Shown piece after piece: positions 24,079 through 36,400 of a stretch of DNA of 64,000 nucleotides. The position numbers and the translations under genes were made by a program. Within the stretch, counting starts at the first letter, position 1; each line of letters starts with the position of its first letter. The stretch spans positions 53,403,985 through 53,467,984 of the forward strand of contig OY754335.1 in assembly GCA_963573305.1 (NCBI GenBank), written 5' to 3'. The notes below the pieces were generated by a model, which was not told the origin of the DNA, ran no database searches, and saw only the letters and a program-made list of their open reading frames with translations. Source of the stretch: Pyrrhosoma nymphula. Taxonomy: Eukaryota > Arthropoda > Insecta > Odonata > Coenagrionidae.

Positions 24079-26346
24079 AATGTGGTTCCACCAAGTTATG
24101 CCTGAAAATTTGATAGAAATTAGAGATGGTGATTTTTAAAAACTATAAATTTATGCTTAAGCATTATTCTAAGTTTAGTTTTTGAGTTTTTAGCATTTTC
24201 TAAGTTTAGTTTTAAATTCAAAGCTAAGCATTTATAGCATTTAAAAATCATGAGTACATACAACATTTGGTAGCGTAGAGTAATTTTTCAATAATCCTAG
24301 TAAGTACGAATAATTTTCACCAATAAATATGTCAATATTCATCATGTCATTTAGTATATCATTTATTACTGTAAAATAGCTGATGATGCTAAGTCAAATG
24401 TAATGGTTACCTGTATTTTAACACTGAAAAAATGCTCAACAGACATGGTCACGGTTCAGTTGTATAAAATTCAAATTTTCATCTTATGTCTGATGTGTGT
24501 ACTCTAACTGGTAGTTCACAGAGTTCAGACAGTGATGAATATCATGATGGGCTTAAAATATAGGCGAGCAATTGAAAATCTAGAGATATCCAGGTTTGAG
24601 CCCTTGTCAAGGTGGATGATTTTTACCATGTGGATTTTTTGCTATTCTGTGTATCTTGCCGTTGATGCTCTATGGGCAATGCCATGGTTAGTTAGCGGTG
24701 CTCTCAAAAAAATTCAACCCATAGAATTGGGAGACATGCCAGATTTTAGTTTATTTGCTTGTGCTGCAATGGATGGTACCTCAAATCGCATCGCAGTTCA
24801 AGGAATTTTCATCCAAGCTTAAAGTTTGTACAAAGTTGTGTTCTATTTCTTTCTTCCTCAATATGTCTGTGTTGTCATGCACAATTTACTGTATGACAGT
24901 TTGGCTATTTATCTCATCTAGTATTTTTTAATCAATAAACCACTAATACCAAGATAGAAAGCAAACAGTGAAAACGTTAATATCAAGAAATCTCAGCTCT
25001 AAGCATCATTAATTTTTTGACTCCAGCACTTTTCTATTTTGCTTCACCATGACGGAAAAGGAACTTTTCTATCTTGGTAATATCTATGCTGGAATGCATA
25101 TTTAGTCCACTATCCTCAAGAGTCACTTAATGGAACTTAGCTATGTTCACCATGATGCAAAAGAAAAACTTTGTACAAATCTAGGATTGTGTTAGCACTT
25201 TTGCTGTGTCAAAAGATTTCACATAGGTTCCAGATTTTAGCCTATTATCCACAAAAAAATTGAAGTAACAATTCATTTGTCACAAATGCTTAATTGTTAT
25301 TGTCTTTTGAACTTCTTTTAATGCCAATAAAGAAAAACTCAAATTCAGCTGAATCGATAAATAATCAGATGGTTTTGGAATATCCCCATTCATCGCACAT
25401 AATGGCCATCATTTTTTTGCAGGTATCCCTGTGTGTCACAGCGTAAGGTTAAACTCTAAATTCTTTCCTCAGACCCACTCCCCTTGCTCATCCTTGTGGG
25501 CCCACACCTGTGGTCGTCTATTCTTGACCACGAAATATTTCTTCCTAACTCTCCTTCTTCTGGTTTATCCTTTCACCCAATGTGACACTGTTCAAGAGCT
25601 CTTGAGCTAATGTTCACAAAAAATTGCTTAAAAGGTGCTTTTAAAATAATTTTTATGCAAATGTACATCGAGAATGCTTTAGAATTTGAAATAGATTGGT
25701 CAAATAAATTAGAATGAAATTGTACGAAGTATTTCCTTTGCATAATTGTGAATATCTGAATATTATCAATAATTTCCCAGAATGTGAGATCACTTATCAG
25801 AGTTTGAGAGGAAATGAATTGACAATCATTTCTCTAGATGCAGGGTGGAGGACTCGTCCCACCTTGTACCGATGCATGGCGGGGATAGAGGGGCAGTCTC
25901 GTAGGGGATCGAATTGTGTGGGGTGCAGTGATGGTTGGTGGCACTTGGAGGGCAGCTCAAACTGTGAGGGACAATATTTCAGAGACACTGAGAGACACCT
26001 AAAATCTGATGAGAAATTGGTCGTCAATGGCTCCGGAAAACATGTATATTTAATTTTGAAAAGACTATATTTATCAGCATATATCACTCATCATTGTAAA
26101 AACACACATCCTGATTTTAAGAACGAAATTTGTATTAAAAACTGAAATTTAAAATAAAAGGTGTGGGAGCTCTTGAATTATTTGATTAAATCAATGCCCA
26201 TATGTATTTATTAGTGTATAGAAATTGTTTAAGACAAATATTATAAAAGAAAAAGTACCTCTTGCAATCAAAGAACGTTGAACTCGAGCCTGGTTTACAA
26301 AATAAAACTAACTTTCAAAAAGTATAAGAAAAGTCGAAAACTAATA

Positions 26347-26400
26347 CAGTGGACCCCCGCTATACGTTCCGTTCACTTTACGATGGATTCACCTTAAAAT
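26347..26400. mobile_element. Solo Tigger/mariner-like end
   Basis: CAGTGGACCCCCGCTATACG at 26347 is preceded by TA (26345-26346). It has the form of Tigger terminal repeats (CAGT.. followed by a CCG-rich phrase). The opposite end was not found in the window. Confidence 0.4.
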
Positions 26401-27747
26401 CTATATGCTAGGAATTTTAAAGCATGATTTTGCCTGCCTCCTTTAAAATATCCCATTTTGATTATTTTTTGCACCCATAATTTGTTATTCATTCAGCATT
26501 CTAGGCCTTATTTTTAACGGACTGCATTTTTTATCATAGCAACAATTGAATATTTAATTATGCGTGTAATTAATCTGTTTATAAAGCTATACATGTATTT
26601 AGAGCAAATCAAGCAAATGTTGTGATGATTAGTGCTGCCACCAATTAGCGCCAATGAGATAATCCAACATTCCATGCGTAGTCAGGGTCACATCTATGAT
26701 GATTCAGATTAAGGCTTTCACTAGTCATTATAGATATATCATTTTGTTTACCAAATTGTAAAAAATATGATAACTTCTGTTGAAGAGTAACTTATTGATA
26801 GAGGGCGTTACCTACCAACAAAGTGATATGATTCCTTAATGTATACAGCTGGCACGAGATAATGAATCACATCAGTGGCATGAGCTAAATTATATAATAA
26901 AATTTCTCGGTGAATGATATGGACGTTCTATAATGGCTTATCTAAATTTACATCAAAATTCACGGCCCTGATCACTTCTCACAGAGATACCGAAAGAATG
27001 TGTCGCTCTGCCCATCTTGGTCACTGATGAGCTCTACTGTTGTGTGAATACCAGTCTTCAGTGCAAAATGGTATTGTCGACAAAAGGTGTAGTTCACACT
27101 GTGAACAGTTTCTTTTCCAACCATGTTAACCATTGGATAACAAAACTTGCCAGAAGTAGGTGGTTTTTTGTTGGAAGTTTCTGTGGTGACCATGCCCCCT
27201 AAAGTGCAGCTCAAGTATAAAATATCAAATAAAACAAAGCAGGAGATGGTGAAGAAAAACAATGAGGGTCCTCGAGTTTACACTTTGTCTTCAGTGTTCT
27301 TCTTGTGTGTTTCGCATTCTCTTTCGCAATTTATGGATGCCTCTAAGAAGGTTGTGGGTTCCTAAAGTAAAAAACCAACCCCCAATGACTCTCCCAGCCC
27401 AGAAGAGTCAGTAATAAGAACTAAGACAATGCAATTTTCCACAGATAAAAATTTTTAATCGACCCAGGTTGCGATGCACTGCATCATCATGATGATTTTT
27501 GTCAGAAGAGTCAGGTTAGCTGTTCTGAGAAACGGGCTTTGAGTGAAGGTTCTCTACTCTGGTGTTATCTCTTTTGTTATTCAGCTATTCAATCTCCAAG
27601 GGATGACCTTGACTGGGAGAATGATATCAATGCTGCTGGTTTGACATTAGGAGAAGGAAGATCTTCGGAAGCAGAGACAGGCAAGCAACAACAGCGATGC
27701 GAATGTAAATTATTATTCGTGGAAAGGTTACTGACTGATCCATCTTC

Positions 27748-27855
27748 AGGGTGTCCAGCACCCTGGAGAACCTGGATATCTCAGGGAATTTTATTTTCAC
27801 TGGAAATATCAGGGAAATCTCAGGGAAATATCTAATTTTCACAGGAATTTTCGGT
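27748..27855. repeat. CAGGG-rich dispersed repeat end
   Basis: A short palindromic start (CAGGGTGTCCAGCACCCTGG) leads into repeated CAGGGAA units (ATCTCAGGGAATTTTATTTT and then TCAGGGAAATCTCAGGGAAA). It has the look of a transposon end with iterated subterminal motifs; I cannot assign the family. Only one end is visible. Confidence 0.45.
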
Positions 27856-27904
27856 GGTGTCAACAGATAAAACAACAATGGAAATGATGTGACTTTTTTG
27901 GCAA

Positions 27905-28140
27905 GTTGCATAGTCAAATTTCCCTTGTGTTGTCGCATTTTGCATTACTATAATAACTGAGGGTAGGTAGGTACAATGTTTTCTATATACATTGTGTTCT
28001 TAGTGGTCGTAGTATATAAATCAGCGGCGTCCTTTATCGGCAAAATGCAAAATCAAATTTTCATTCCGTTGTCGCATTTAGCATTCCTGCAATCTCAGAG
28101 TGTACAATGTATTCTATATACATTGTGTTCTTAGTGGTCA
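27905..28140. repeat. Diverged tandem duplication, about 131-139 bp unit
   Basis: TTGTCGCATTT and, further on, TATACATTGTGTTCTTAGTG each occur twice (27914 and 27991 regions against 28053 and 28122). Spacing is 139 and 131 bases, so two copies lie head to tail with small indels. Confidence 0.7.
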
Positions 28141-28932
28141 TGTTATTTCTCGCCGAAGCGCTCGAGTGGACGCTGTGGACTGCACATGACAAATTGTGCA
28201 TTTAATGCTGGTATGAAGGAAACTTGATGGGATATCGTTCCATTCCTTCATGCACTGTTTTATTTATTTTCCTATTCTCCAACCCGTAGAGCTGACTTCA
28301 AACAACTCACTCATTCTGACCGTCTTCCAATAAAGTTTTATGCAGTTAGGTGGATAGAAAATGAAATTCACAACGTCACTTTTTACGTATGCGTTTCTAC
28401 AGGTATCGTTGAGGTAATTGTGATTTAGAGATGATGGTATGAGACCAGAAGAAAGATGCCTAATTGCTAATGCCAAGTAGTAACCAGAGGTGTAATAAGA
28501 GTTGAGCAATTTCCATTCCACGTTTTCTTCCCATCGTTGATTACGATTACGATGCCATAAAATTGGTGAAACGCGTAGTGTGTTTAAAAATAAAATGTGT
28601 AGAAAAGTACAAATCTTTACTGTAATGAATATTAAAAGTTTCTACAAAGTAGAGCCTGAAGCTGTGGATTTTAGCTTTACAACTACCCTCCGTTTCCAAC
28701 TTTACACTTGATTCTTTGAAGTCGGGAAGAGAATTGTTTGATGATTCCTGAATGCATAGAAATTGGCTTTATTAAAAAAGAATAACTTTCTTCTTTGTTT
28801 AAAGCTTTTAATGATATTCAAAGAGAACTTTGAGGTAACTACTCAAAGGTCATGAATGCCCTCAACAGTGTTAGCCTTAATCACTTGTTGTGTATATTTG
28901 TTGCCAATAAATCAAGAATGTTGACCCCTGTA

Positions 28933-29454
28933 TTAGGCGTCGTACCTATCTGATGAAGGGTGTTTGATGAGAACGTGTACAGCAGGAAATTGCAGGTCCT
29001 CCGATATGTAATTGTTGGTCCTCCAAACTATAGAGAGCATATTGAAATCTCCACCAATGATTAAAGTTCTTTCGGCGTTCCTGGATGTGATGCTCTTTAT
29101 TTGAGTTTCGAGTTCTAGCATTGAGGTGACGTCGGTGTCAGGTAGCTTGTAGTATGTGCGCACGAATATTGTTTTTTATTTAGGGCATCTAATTGAGCAC
29201 CATACTGATTCTAGGCTGGTATCTGGGACGGTTTCTGCTTGGCTGACAATGGTATTCTTTACAGCAATAAATACTCCGCCTGCGGATCGGTTGGACCTAT
29301 CTTTTCTGTAAATTTTGAATGATTTGGGAAAAATTTTACTATCAGAAATATCGACCGTCAGCCAACTTTCCGTGCTATTACTGACGTTACACTCTGTGCT
29401 ATGAATAAGGTTGTGAAATTCTGGAATCTTATTTTTTAAACTACGGCAGTTAAC
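28933..29454 (-). pseudogene. LINE AP-endonuclease fragment (C-terminal side), interrupted
   Basis: The minus strand reads, from 29454, VNCRSLKNKIPEFHNLIHST, then ..TESWLTVDISDS.., RSAGGVFIAV, and in the 29163-28933 frame RTLIIGGDFNMLSIVW. These are EEP endonuclease blocks of Jockey/CR1-type LINEs: S-W-L, G-G-V-x-I, and G-D-F-N with its metal-site Asp/Asn. One stop breaks the frame near 29180. The upstream part of the domain continues at 31596-31735 on the far side of a Tigger-like insertion. Confidence 0.85.
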
Positions 29455-29456
29455 TA

Positions 29457-31593
29457 CAGTAGAACTTCTATTTTACGAAGTTGAAGGGACCCAAAAATAT
29501 GATCTTTGTAAATCAGAGGGTTTGTAAATTGGAGGTTATCTTTCAAGCAATCGAAACTTCAACAATCCCAATCCAGTTTCAGTAGCTCACTTCATAAATA
29601 TAAATGGGATTGAAAGGGAGGTAATATTTCAATAAAATTTTATTGAAATATTACCTCCCTTATTGAAATATTACCTCCCTTATTGAAATATTACCTCCAA
29701 TTGAACCAGTATATTTCAGTACAAAGACCTGGAAATGCCTTTTTTGAAGAAAACATACCGTTTGAAATACCTTAAATAATATTTCGTAGCTGATGAAAGT
29801 CAATTTTAGAACTTTACTCGAGTTAATTTGAAATTCCCACATATGCGTTCTACAGCGCTGACATCTAGCGGTGATTTGCGAGAACTATTTACTCGCGGGT
29901 ACTGATAGCTGTAAGTCGCGATCGCAAATTCTAACTTAACGGCGTAAAACTTTAATGAAAAATTAAATATTCAAAGTGCATCAAAATTTGAACATAAGTA
30001 ACATATTATTACAAAATTAGTATTCTTAAATGATACCTGTCCCAAGGGGAATATTTTGACATAATTTCGTCGTGCATTTCACGCCACTACTCAACATCTT
30101 CTGTGTTCACACGCCCTTCTTCTCCGCAGATTTTAAGTGAAGTGATTCAATGTCTTCCCTTGAATTTTTCTAGCCACCCATTTGAGCATTTAAAGTTGTC
30201 TCACTTCAGTTTAAGGGCCAAAATCTGAGCATTCTCCTTCAGAATTGGTTATAGGCAAGTTGCACTCACGATCGTCAACACTTAAAAAAAATAATAATAA
30301 TACATCTGCAAATCAAGCTGTTCAAAATTCGACGATGAAATGTACTTGGTTTTCGACGATGCTGTTGTTTGACTCAAAATGTTTTCGCTTGAATTCATGA
30401 TTGTTGTTATGTTGATAAAGAAATGCCATACTTCCGAGAAATTTCTGTTTTTGTCTGCGCGCGATCACGTACTTCCTTGATTATCGATCTTATGGTAACC
30501 AAACTCACGGACTTCCTCGTTTATTTTTTCTCAGCGATGTTTTATCCATTGTTTTACTTATAGGCACACGGGATATCACAAACACAGCCCACCTCGCGTT
30601 GAGATAGTGATTCTGACTGAATGCGTGCGACTTCTGCTCGCTTGGAATCCAAAATATTTTCACTCACTCACAGCTTACAATGTAATTTTCTGGCTTCATA
30701 TAATTCTGGAAACAAAGTCATAGGTGCGAGCCACTCTCGGATGACATAGGAACTGATAACATGGGAAAGAAGAAACAAACCAGCTATTGAGAGCGAAGAC
30801 ATTGTAACGGCTACTCCGTGTAGACTGTGGTTACAACGTAATCAGGTGACCAACTTCAAGAAAGACTTGATAAGCTAGCCAATTCACGTTTCCTGAGAGA
30901 GTAATATACCCTGGCGGAAATTTTATTATAGCCTATGCTTATAGGCCATTAAAATTACAGCGAATGAAGAGGAAACTTAGTACTTTCTTTCTTCTTTTTA
31001 TCTGACGTGAAAATCGATTTAGAGAAGAAGCCTTTGTATCCAGGATCATATATTATTCAAGTTTACCACAAGTATAAGTGAAATAAATATCTACCTTAAA
31101 ATCGGGCCAAATTTTGTTTATTTGAGATGGCTTTCCCGACTTATCACCCTCGGAGCGTAACCCGTTGTTTCAGTCGTTCGCGTAGAGAAAAACATTGCTA
31201 GACGTGTCCCAAAAATATGTGCAGAGGCAGCGTGCATTAATTTTAAAAATGTTGTTAAGGTTTTTCGATACCTTTTCTACAATTTCTTGAATTTGAAATG
31301 CTCATTCTTGAAATGTTCGCATAATGCCGAATGTTTACACATTGAGTGATGCATTGACCTCAAAACATTGCGACAAAACCATTTCAAATACTTTGTAAAA
31401 TAGGGGTCAGTCACTCCTAGGGACCGGCTTCTCACTTCGTAAATCATTAAAATGGAGGTTTCGTAAAATGGAGGTTTCGTAAAATGGAGGTCATTTTACA
31501 TGGTTTTCCTATATACAAAGCTCGGGACCGGCGGAATGGTTTGTAAATTGGTGTCATTTTGTAAATTAGAGGTTTGTAAAAGAGGTTCTACTG
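29457..31593. mobile_element. Tigger-like element, non-autonomous, 2137 bp, TA duplication
   Basis: The left end CAGTAGAACTTCTATTTTAC (29457) and the right end CAGTAGAACCTCTTTTACAA (minus strand, closing at 31593) agree closely, and both flanks are TA (29455-29456 and 31594-31595). Iterated subterminal phrases occur at both sides: TTTGTAAATTGGAGG inside the left end, GGAGGTTTCGTAAAAT repeated at about 31452-31490, and TTTGTAAATTAGAGG by the right end. No transposase remains. It lies inside a LINE endonuclease frame; an uninterrupted relative of that site is at 47290. Confidence 0.9.
29614..29661. repeat. Perfect 48-bp palindrome plus extra half-copies
   Basis: AAGGGAGGTAATATTTCAAT runs into AAAA|TTTT at 29637/29638 and returns as the exact complement, 24 bases each side. 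The right half then recurs twice head to tail (20-base period, TTATTGAAATATTACCTCCC) to about 29698. It lies inside the Tigger-like element. Confidence 0.9.
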
Positions 31594-31595
31594 TA

Positions 31596-31735
31596 CTGCA
31601 ACGACTACTGCTTCATGATTATCGTTTATGCGTTTCAAGGACATTTCAAAATCACTGTATTCAATTAAGTTATTCTCGGGCCCTAAGCTTGGCGAACTCT
31701 TTGCTGAATTACTAACTGACAACACATAATTACTC
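31596..31735 (-). pseudogene. N-terminal side of the interrupted LINE endonuclease frame
   Basis: On the minus strand this reads ..FEMSLKRINDNHEAVV, directly upstream of VNCRSLKNK once the Tigger-like element is removed. The plus-strand fragment at 47231-47390 carries the same phrase uninterrupted (LEMSQKRIDNNQEAVVNC), which proves continuity. No start codon or ORF1 is recognised. Confidence 0.75.
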
Positions 31736-32010
31736 TCTTAACAAATCCCAATTTACAAAATTTGCAGGTAATTTCCTGAATATGTTTATCCCACGAGATA
31801 TCATTAGTCAGTTAACTCCGAGGTATATAACCGATTCTACAGTATCTAATTTGCTGTTGTGTATGAAATAGCTCTTTTGAGGTGAGTTTTCACGTTTCCA
31901 AAAATTCATAACAACGCATTTTCTCGCATAATCGAAGCTCACTTTTAACTACTTCATCGATATCGCTAATGTACAAAAGGAACAGAAGTGGGCCTATGAC
32001 ACTCCAAATA
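31735..32010 (-). pseudogene. LINE reverse transcriptase C-terminal fragment
   Basis: The minus strand reads GVIGPLLFLLYISDIDEVV (RT block with G-P-L-L-F-L-L-Y-I), then after a frame change KLDTVESVIYLGV and a W-D-H-I-like stretch, then an LGFVKR-like end. This order belongs to the RT palm/thumb of CR1/Jockey LINEs. The FADD block between them is lost by mutation or deletion. It has the same strand as the adjoining endonuclease piece but is a separate fragment, because the natural order (endonuclease before RT) is reversed. Confidence 0.75.
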
Positions 32011-32029
32011 TTACTAGAACATTTACAGG

Positions 32030-32240
32030 AAAACCCAAAGGACTTTTGATCATTTGCTGGGGATATTCATGGCAATACATCAACACTGCGAATCAAAAAG
32101 GGAGAATTATCAACAAACAGTTCAGATAAAGACAATTCATTACACTCCTACTTTCAAAGTTTATTCACCAATTCTTCACAGATTACATTCATCACGATAA
32201 ATCTCTGGGTCATGAAAAAATTCCTGCATGAGTGTATAGA
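32030..32240 (+). pseudogene. LINE fragment between endonuclease and RT, opposite strand
   Basis: The plus frame reads GNTSTLRIKKGEL, SDKDNSLHSYFQSLFTNSSQ. This is the conserved pre-RT segment of Jockey/CR1-like LINE proteins (D-K-x-x-x-L-N-x-Y-F-x-S-V-F-T). It faces the minus-strand RT fragment on its left. Confidence 0.65.
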
Positions 32241-32540
32241 GAATTACCTTTATATATAACTCCCTACTCCTGAAAATAAAATTCTCACCCTGCCACACAC
32301 CACTTTATTGTCTTATGCTTATAGTTGGTAGTTACACACTTGGCAGTTATCGTGGTCTCCATCGCAGTTGTGCCATAGTTTTTTCCAGCACAGCAGTCTT
32401 TCGGATAACAAAAATTCATTACACTCCTACTTTCAAAGTGTATTCTCCAGTTCTTCACAGATTACATTCGTCACGATAAATCACTGGAAGTTATTGCGGT
32501 CTCCTTCGTAGCTGTGGCATAATTTTTTCCAGCACAGCCC
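32135..32540. repeat. Interleaved direct repeats in LINE debris
   Basis: ATTCATTACACTCCTACTTT with its next 50 bases occurs at 32135 and again at 32413 (spacing 278). A second phrase, GGTCTCCATCGCAG to TTTTTTCCAGCACAGC, occurs at 32343-32393 and 32488-32540 (spacing about 145). The segment looks like a partial duplication of LINE sequence with later change. Confidence 0.7.
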
Positions 32541-33236
32541 TTAATTCTTTGGTAGCCCTACTGCTCCTGGGCATTATACTACCCAGTCGGGCACGAGAAA
32601 AATGGAATTTACGCTGAAGAAGCGTGGCCACGTAGGTCTTGGCCCAAAAAATTTATAACTTTGTTAATACTTATCGCACGACTTTGATTAAAACACCATT
32701 TTCATTAGCTCGTCAATTAGGGGACGATGAGTTGATCTGTTTCTTCATTTGTTGTTAACTTTAAAAAGTTATAAACTAAGGTGGAGTGTGGCTTGAACGG
32801 TCACCCACCCCCCCGCAGGGAAGGGTCGAGCAAGGGCAAGAGAGGGTCTGCGAGTCCAAGTCCGAGGACAGTCGAAATAAGGGCTAGCGCTTTCTAGCTA
32901 AAATTTCTTGCTGTCCCCATTCAGTACCCTCAAGCTCAAAAAAGAAAAAAGAGCTAGGTATTTTTTTGAATGTTTACCAATTTCTGTAATTTCAAGAGCA
33001 TTCATTTTTGCTTGCAAGATGACTTCCAGAGTACCTAAGATGCTCTGGAAGATGATGCAAAGATTCCAATTGGAGAACACATCCTCCAATTTCATGAAGC
33101 ATCTGCTGGAGGATGGGCACATTAGTGAATATGTTCCAAGAGTGCTTCATTGAGTGGACAAAGTTCTGAAAATGGATGCTCTGGAAATTATAGGGTGCAT
33201 AGCTTCTAATACAACAATTTTGTCCTCATTCATCAG

Positions 33237-33473
33237 GTTGTTTCTGGGCCAGTGGATGCATTGGATCTCTTTGGAAGTGGTGGCATAGTGGATGCAGCAA
33301 GTCTGTTTGCTTCTCCTACCCCTGGGATGGTTGCTCCCCCAACAGTGGTCACCACATCGATACCACATCCATCACCATCTGCGACTCACTTGACCTCCCA
33401 GCAGCACCAAATGCTCATGATGGCAGCAGCGGCAGCAGAGTCGGATGCAGCAGTATCAGAAATGGGATCCTAG
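33237..33473 (+). CDS. Gene A, terminal exon
   Basis: An acceptor (tcctcattcatcag) precedes 33237. The phase-0 frame reads VVSGPVDALDLFGSGGIVDA and goes on through SLFASPTPGM, a Pro/Thr/Ser/His stretch, QQHQMLMMAAAAAESDA and VSEMGS to a stop at 33471-33473. Composition (Ala, Pro, Ser, Thr, Gln/His) matches the upstream gene A exons, and the phase fits the donor at 9084, so it is assigned as the alternative or main C-terminus. The link across a 24-kb intron is inferred from phase and style, not shown. The short acidic/hydrophobic patch DALDLFGSGGIVDAASLF could be a protein-binding motif. Family not recognised. Confidence 0.7.
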   Translation, partial: VVSGPVDALDLFGSGGIVDAASLFASPTPGMVAPPTVVTTSIPHPSPSATHLTSQQHQMLMMAAAAAESDAAVSEMGS

Positions 33474-36400
33474 CCGGGCCAGTTGCAAAACGTTGTTCTT
33501 ACTATCGCTGGCTGCAGTTGATCTGCAGATTGTTGTGAAAGAGTTTGTTCTTCACTACCAATGTTATTTGTGTGTTAACTATTTCTGCCTCATGAGACCT
33601 TTCAAAACTGTGGCTTGGAAAGACCACTTACGATGAGACCGTGTGGGCATTCTTTTTTGAGGGCTTTACTCAAAGTCCCCGTAGCGTACGTGGGTATGTG
33701 TGTGGGTATGTGAGTACCGAATGATACTTTCCATTCCATGTCTTTTCTTGTGCTTGAGGGTTAGATGCATTCAAGATGGAGTGCCAGCTCCTTGCACTTG
33801 AGAAAGTAAATCTCCTTTCAACATCCCCTGTGATGGTCATTTTATGTGGTGGAATTGATTTTTTGGTGGACCATCTGGGATTTGGCAGTTGTGCTTAGCT
33901 ACCTCATTGGATATACACTCTAGTGACTGGATTATTGAAATGAAATGACCGTGTCACCTAGACTAAGGCCATTAAGTCGCCAATGCTTCTGTGCAGTCTG
34001 CTGATGTTGCAATACGAAAATGGAGGAAAGTGCTAAGTGATTTGTATATTGTTAATGTTTGGTCTTCATTCTGCGTAACTTGGTCTCTTAAGTTCAAGTG
34101 CAATCAATATTGCTGTATTAAGTTGACTTTTTTGTAGGTTTGTATGCTGTGAATCTTATGACATCTCCAGAAGTTATACGTAAACAATCTTAAGTGTAAT
34201 GAACCAATGACATGATGTGGACTGCACATGAGTTTCCATGTTTGTCTGTATGTACATTGCTATATTGTCAGTCCATTCATAATTTTTGAAGACCCGCATC
34301 ATTTTTAATCCTGGTTTTCATACATATTTCTCTTTTTCTTACTCTTGTACAGGTATTGCCACAGTGAATGTGGCTTTTGCCATTCCTCAATAACAAAGTA
34401 TGCCATTTCAGTTTTGTATATTCTTAAAATTATTACTTTTTCCACTTCCTAGTTCCATTTACTCCAAGAGTAAAAAAAGTTATCCATTTTCCTCTGTTCA
34501 TGACAACTGTATGGAAATACAATCCCTAGGAGTGTGACATTATATGTTCTAAAATGTGCTTCAGTGGCTGCTCTGTATGAGCCTGAATTGGGGATTATCT
34601 CAAACTGTTTCTGGATATTGCAAGCGTGGGCTCTCTTCTATCATGCAAACTGCAATCCAGTTCCATCTGATAACTCATTATTAATATATGTACTGGAAAA
34701 TAACTTTGATTGTGTTGAAAATTTTTAGTTCTTAAATCACTCAAAGATGTAAAGATTGGCTTGGTGGGTCTCATAGGGCAATATCAAATTGTCATACAGT
34801 TTTTTTTTTATATAAAGCGGTGATTCTTCAAAACATTGAGAGTTATGACCACGTGAAACTATATAGATACATATTTATTTATGTAAGGGATGAGTCTTTA
34901 TTGGTCATAGGTAATTTATGTATAAATTGCATGCTCTATTTAAAAGTATTATTCCAGATTTAGAGTCAGCATTGGCTAAGACTGAACTAATATTTGTCTT
35001 CTGTATAGATCTGTACATTTGGTGGCAAATAACTTTTTAATTGCATTTTTAAATATTTTAAAGGATCAAAAAAATGTTGAAGTAAGTTTTTGAGAATGTG
35101 AGTCATTTTCAGCCTATTAAATACCATATTGATAGCTATTTATTGCACAAATCGTAGAATTAACTTTCAATTAGATGCACGTGATGATAAACTTAACTAA
35201 TTTTGATATACTTGCCAATTAATTTTGTAATACAAAGAATCGGAACGTAAATCTAGAATGGATTAGCAACTTCCTGTATCTTTGTACAAATTCTTCATCA
35301 TCCTCATGATTGCTGTGTTGAGTTTTGTGACATTAGGAAGTCCTATTTTTATACACATAATATTAGTAAAGTAAAAGTGCAGCATTACTTAAATGGTCAA
35401 GCCTTTGCAATACTTATTACTCAAGTTAATACAGCATTTTACGACAAAAGCTCATGAGTTAATCTACTAGTAAGCATGTGTGGCTATTTTGTAAAAAAAT
35501 GGAAACTATCAAAAGTTAATGCATTTTTTGCCTCTTCATTATTCATGATGAGATTTTATGTGAGACTGTTAAATAATTTACAATAATTTTTTAATTATTT
35601 CTGCTTATTTTCATTTTTTTACCAGTACAATAGCAGTATACTCATAAAATTAGGGTTAACACCCTTGTTTGTCCCTATTGTCAACATTAAACAATTTTAT
35701 AAAGTAACTCATTGTCCAATACATGCTGATATAACCTCAAACCAATGTTTTTTCTGACTTTTCTACGTGGAACTATTTCAACAAAACTTTTCACTGTCTC
35801 CCTTGTTTCAAAATTGCATCTATTTTATAAGTGACAAATTTACATCTGCCTTCTTCATATTTCTTGTAATTGGTAATCGCTTAATTTTTTTGTTTTTAAG
35901 GTGTCCAGAACAGGTATATGGTGCATGTACACATAATGTCATACATGCATACAAGCAATGTGAAATGTCTTGGCCAGAGCCCTTAAGTTAATGCTTCTCG
36001 TTAAAAGTGATTGAGCAGATAGAAATAAGAATAATCAGATACATGTGTGGCATTATATAGATGTCGCACTTGCAAACAATCGAGATATAATACTTCAAAA
36101 AGTACAGAAAATTGCCTTGTATCAAAGATAAATTTGAATTTTTGTTGGATAACTTTAGCAGAAACTGCATGATTGACTGATTTGCAGTGATGTGAAAATT
36201 ATAAAACTATGTATGTGTTCATTTTGTCGGAAATGGGTCACATTGCAATATTGCTAATTTACATATTGAGACATCATCGTATAGTGCTCGTGATAATACA
36301 CTTAAAATATCTATCAGTAGCTAACACATTTGTTTTTGTTGGAATTTGGTGAAGCATGCTGGCAGTAAGTGTTGATAGATCATTTATTTGATTTGAGTCT

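Larger units (their letters stand above)
9130..33236. other. 24-kb transposon-rich intron of gene A
   Basis: If the 9084 donor joins the 33236 acceptor, this is one intron. Apart from the elements listed separately, the unlabelled parts (about 9800-11090, 12870-14050, 14160-15220, 24080-26340, 26450-27740, 28150-28930, 32540-33236) show no coding signal I can support. They contain only short open frames without domain features. A C-rich run of about 14 C is at 9711-9724. Confidence 0.5.

Noticed and set aside
24532..24822. 96-aa frame with hydrophobic segment
   Set aside because: Single short frame in AT-rich intron DNA without splice signals or recognised features.
25714..26145. 143-aa open frame
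   Set aside because: It crosses AT-rich sequence at both ends with no splice support, no recognised domain and atypical composition. Likely chance or an unidentified repeat.
32908..33153. 81-aa frame just before the gene A terminal exon, behind an acceptor-like ccccattcag
   Set aside because: No domain, frame not in phase with gene A exons, and no donor that would join it to 33237 in a supported frame.
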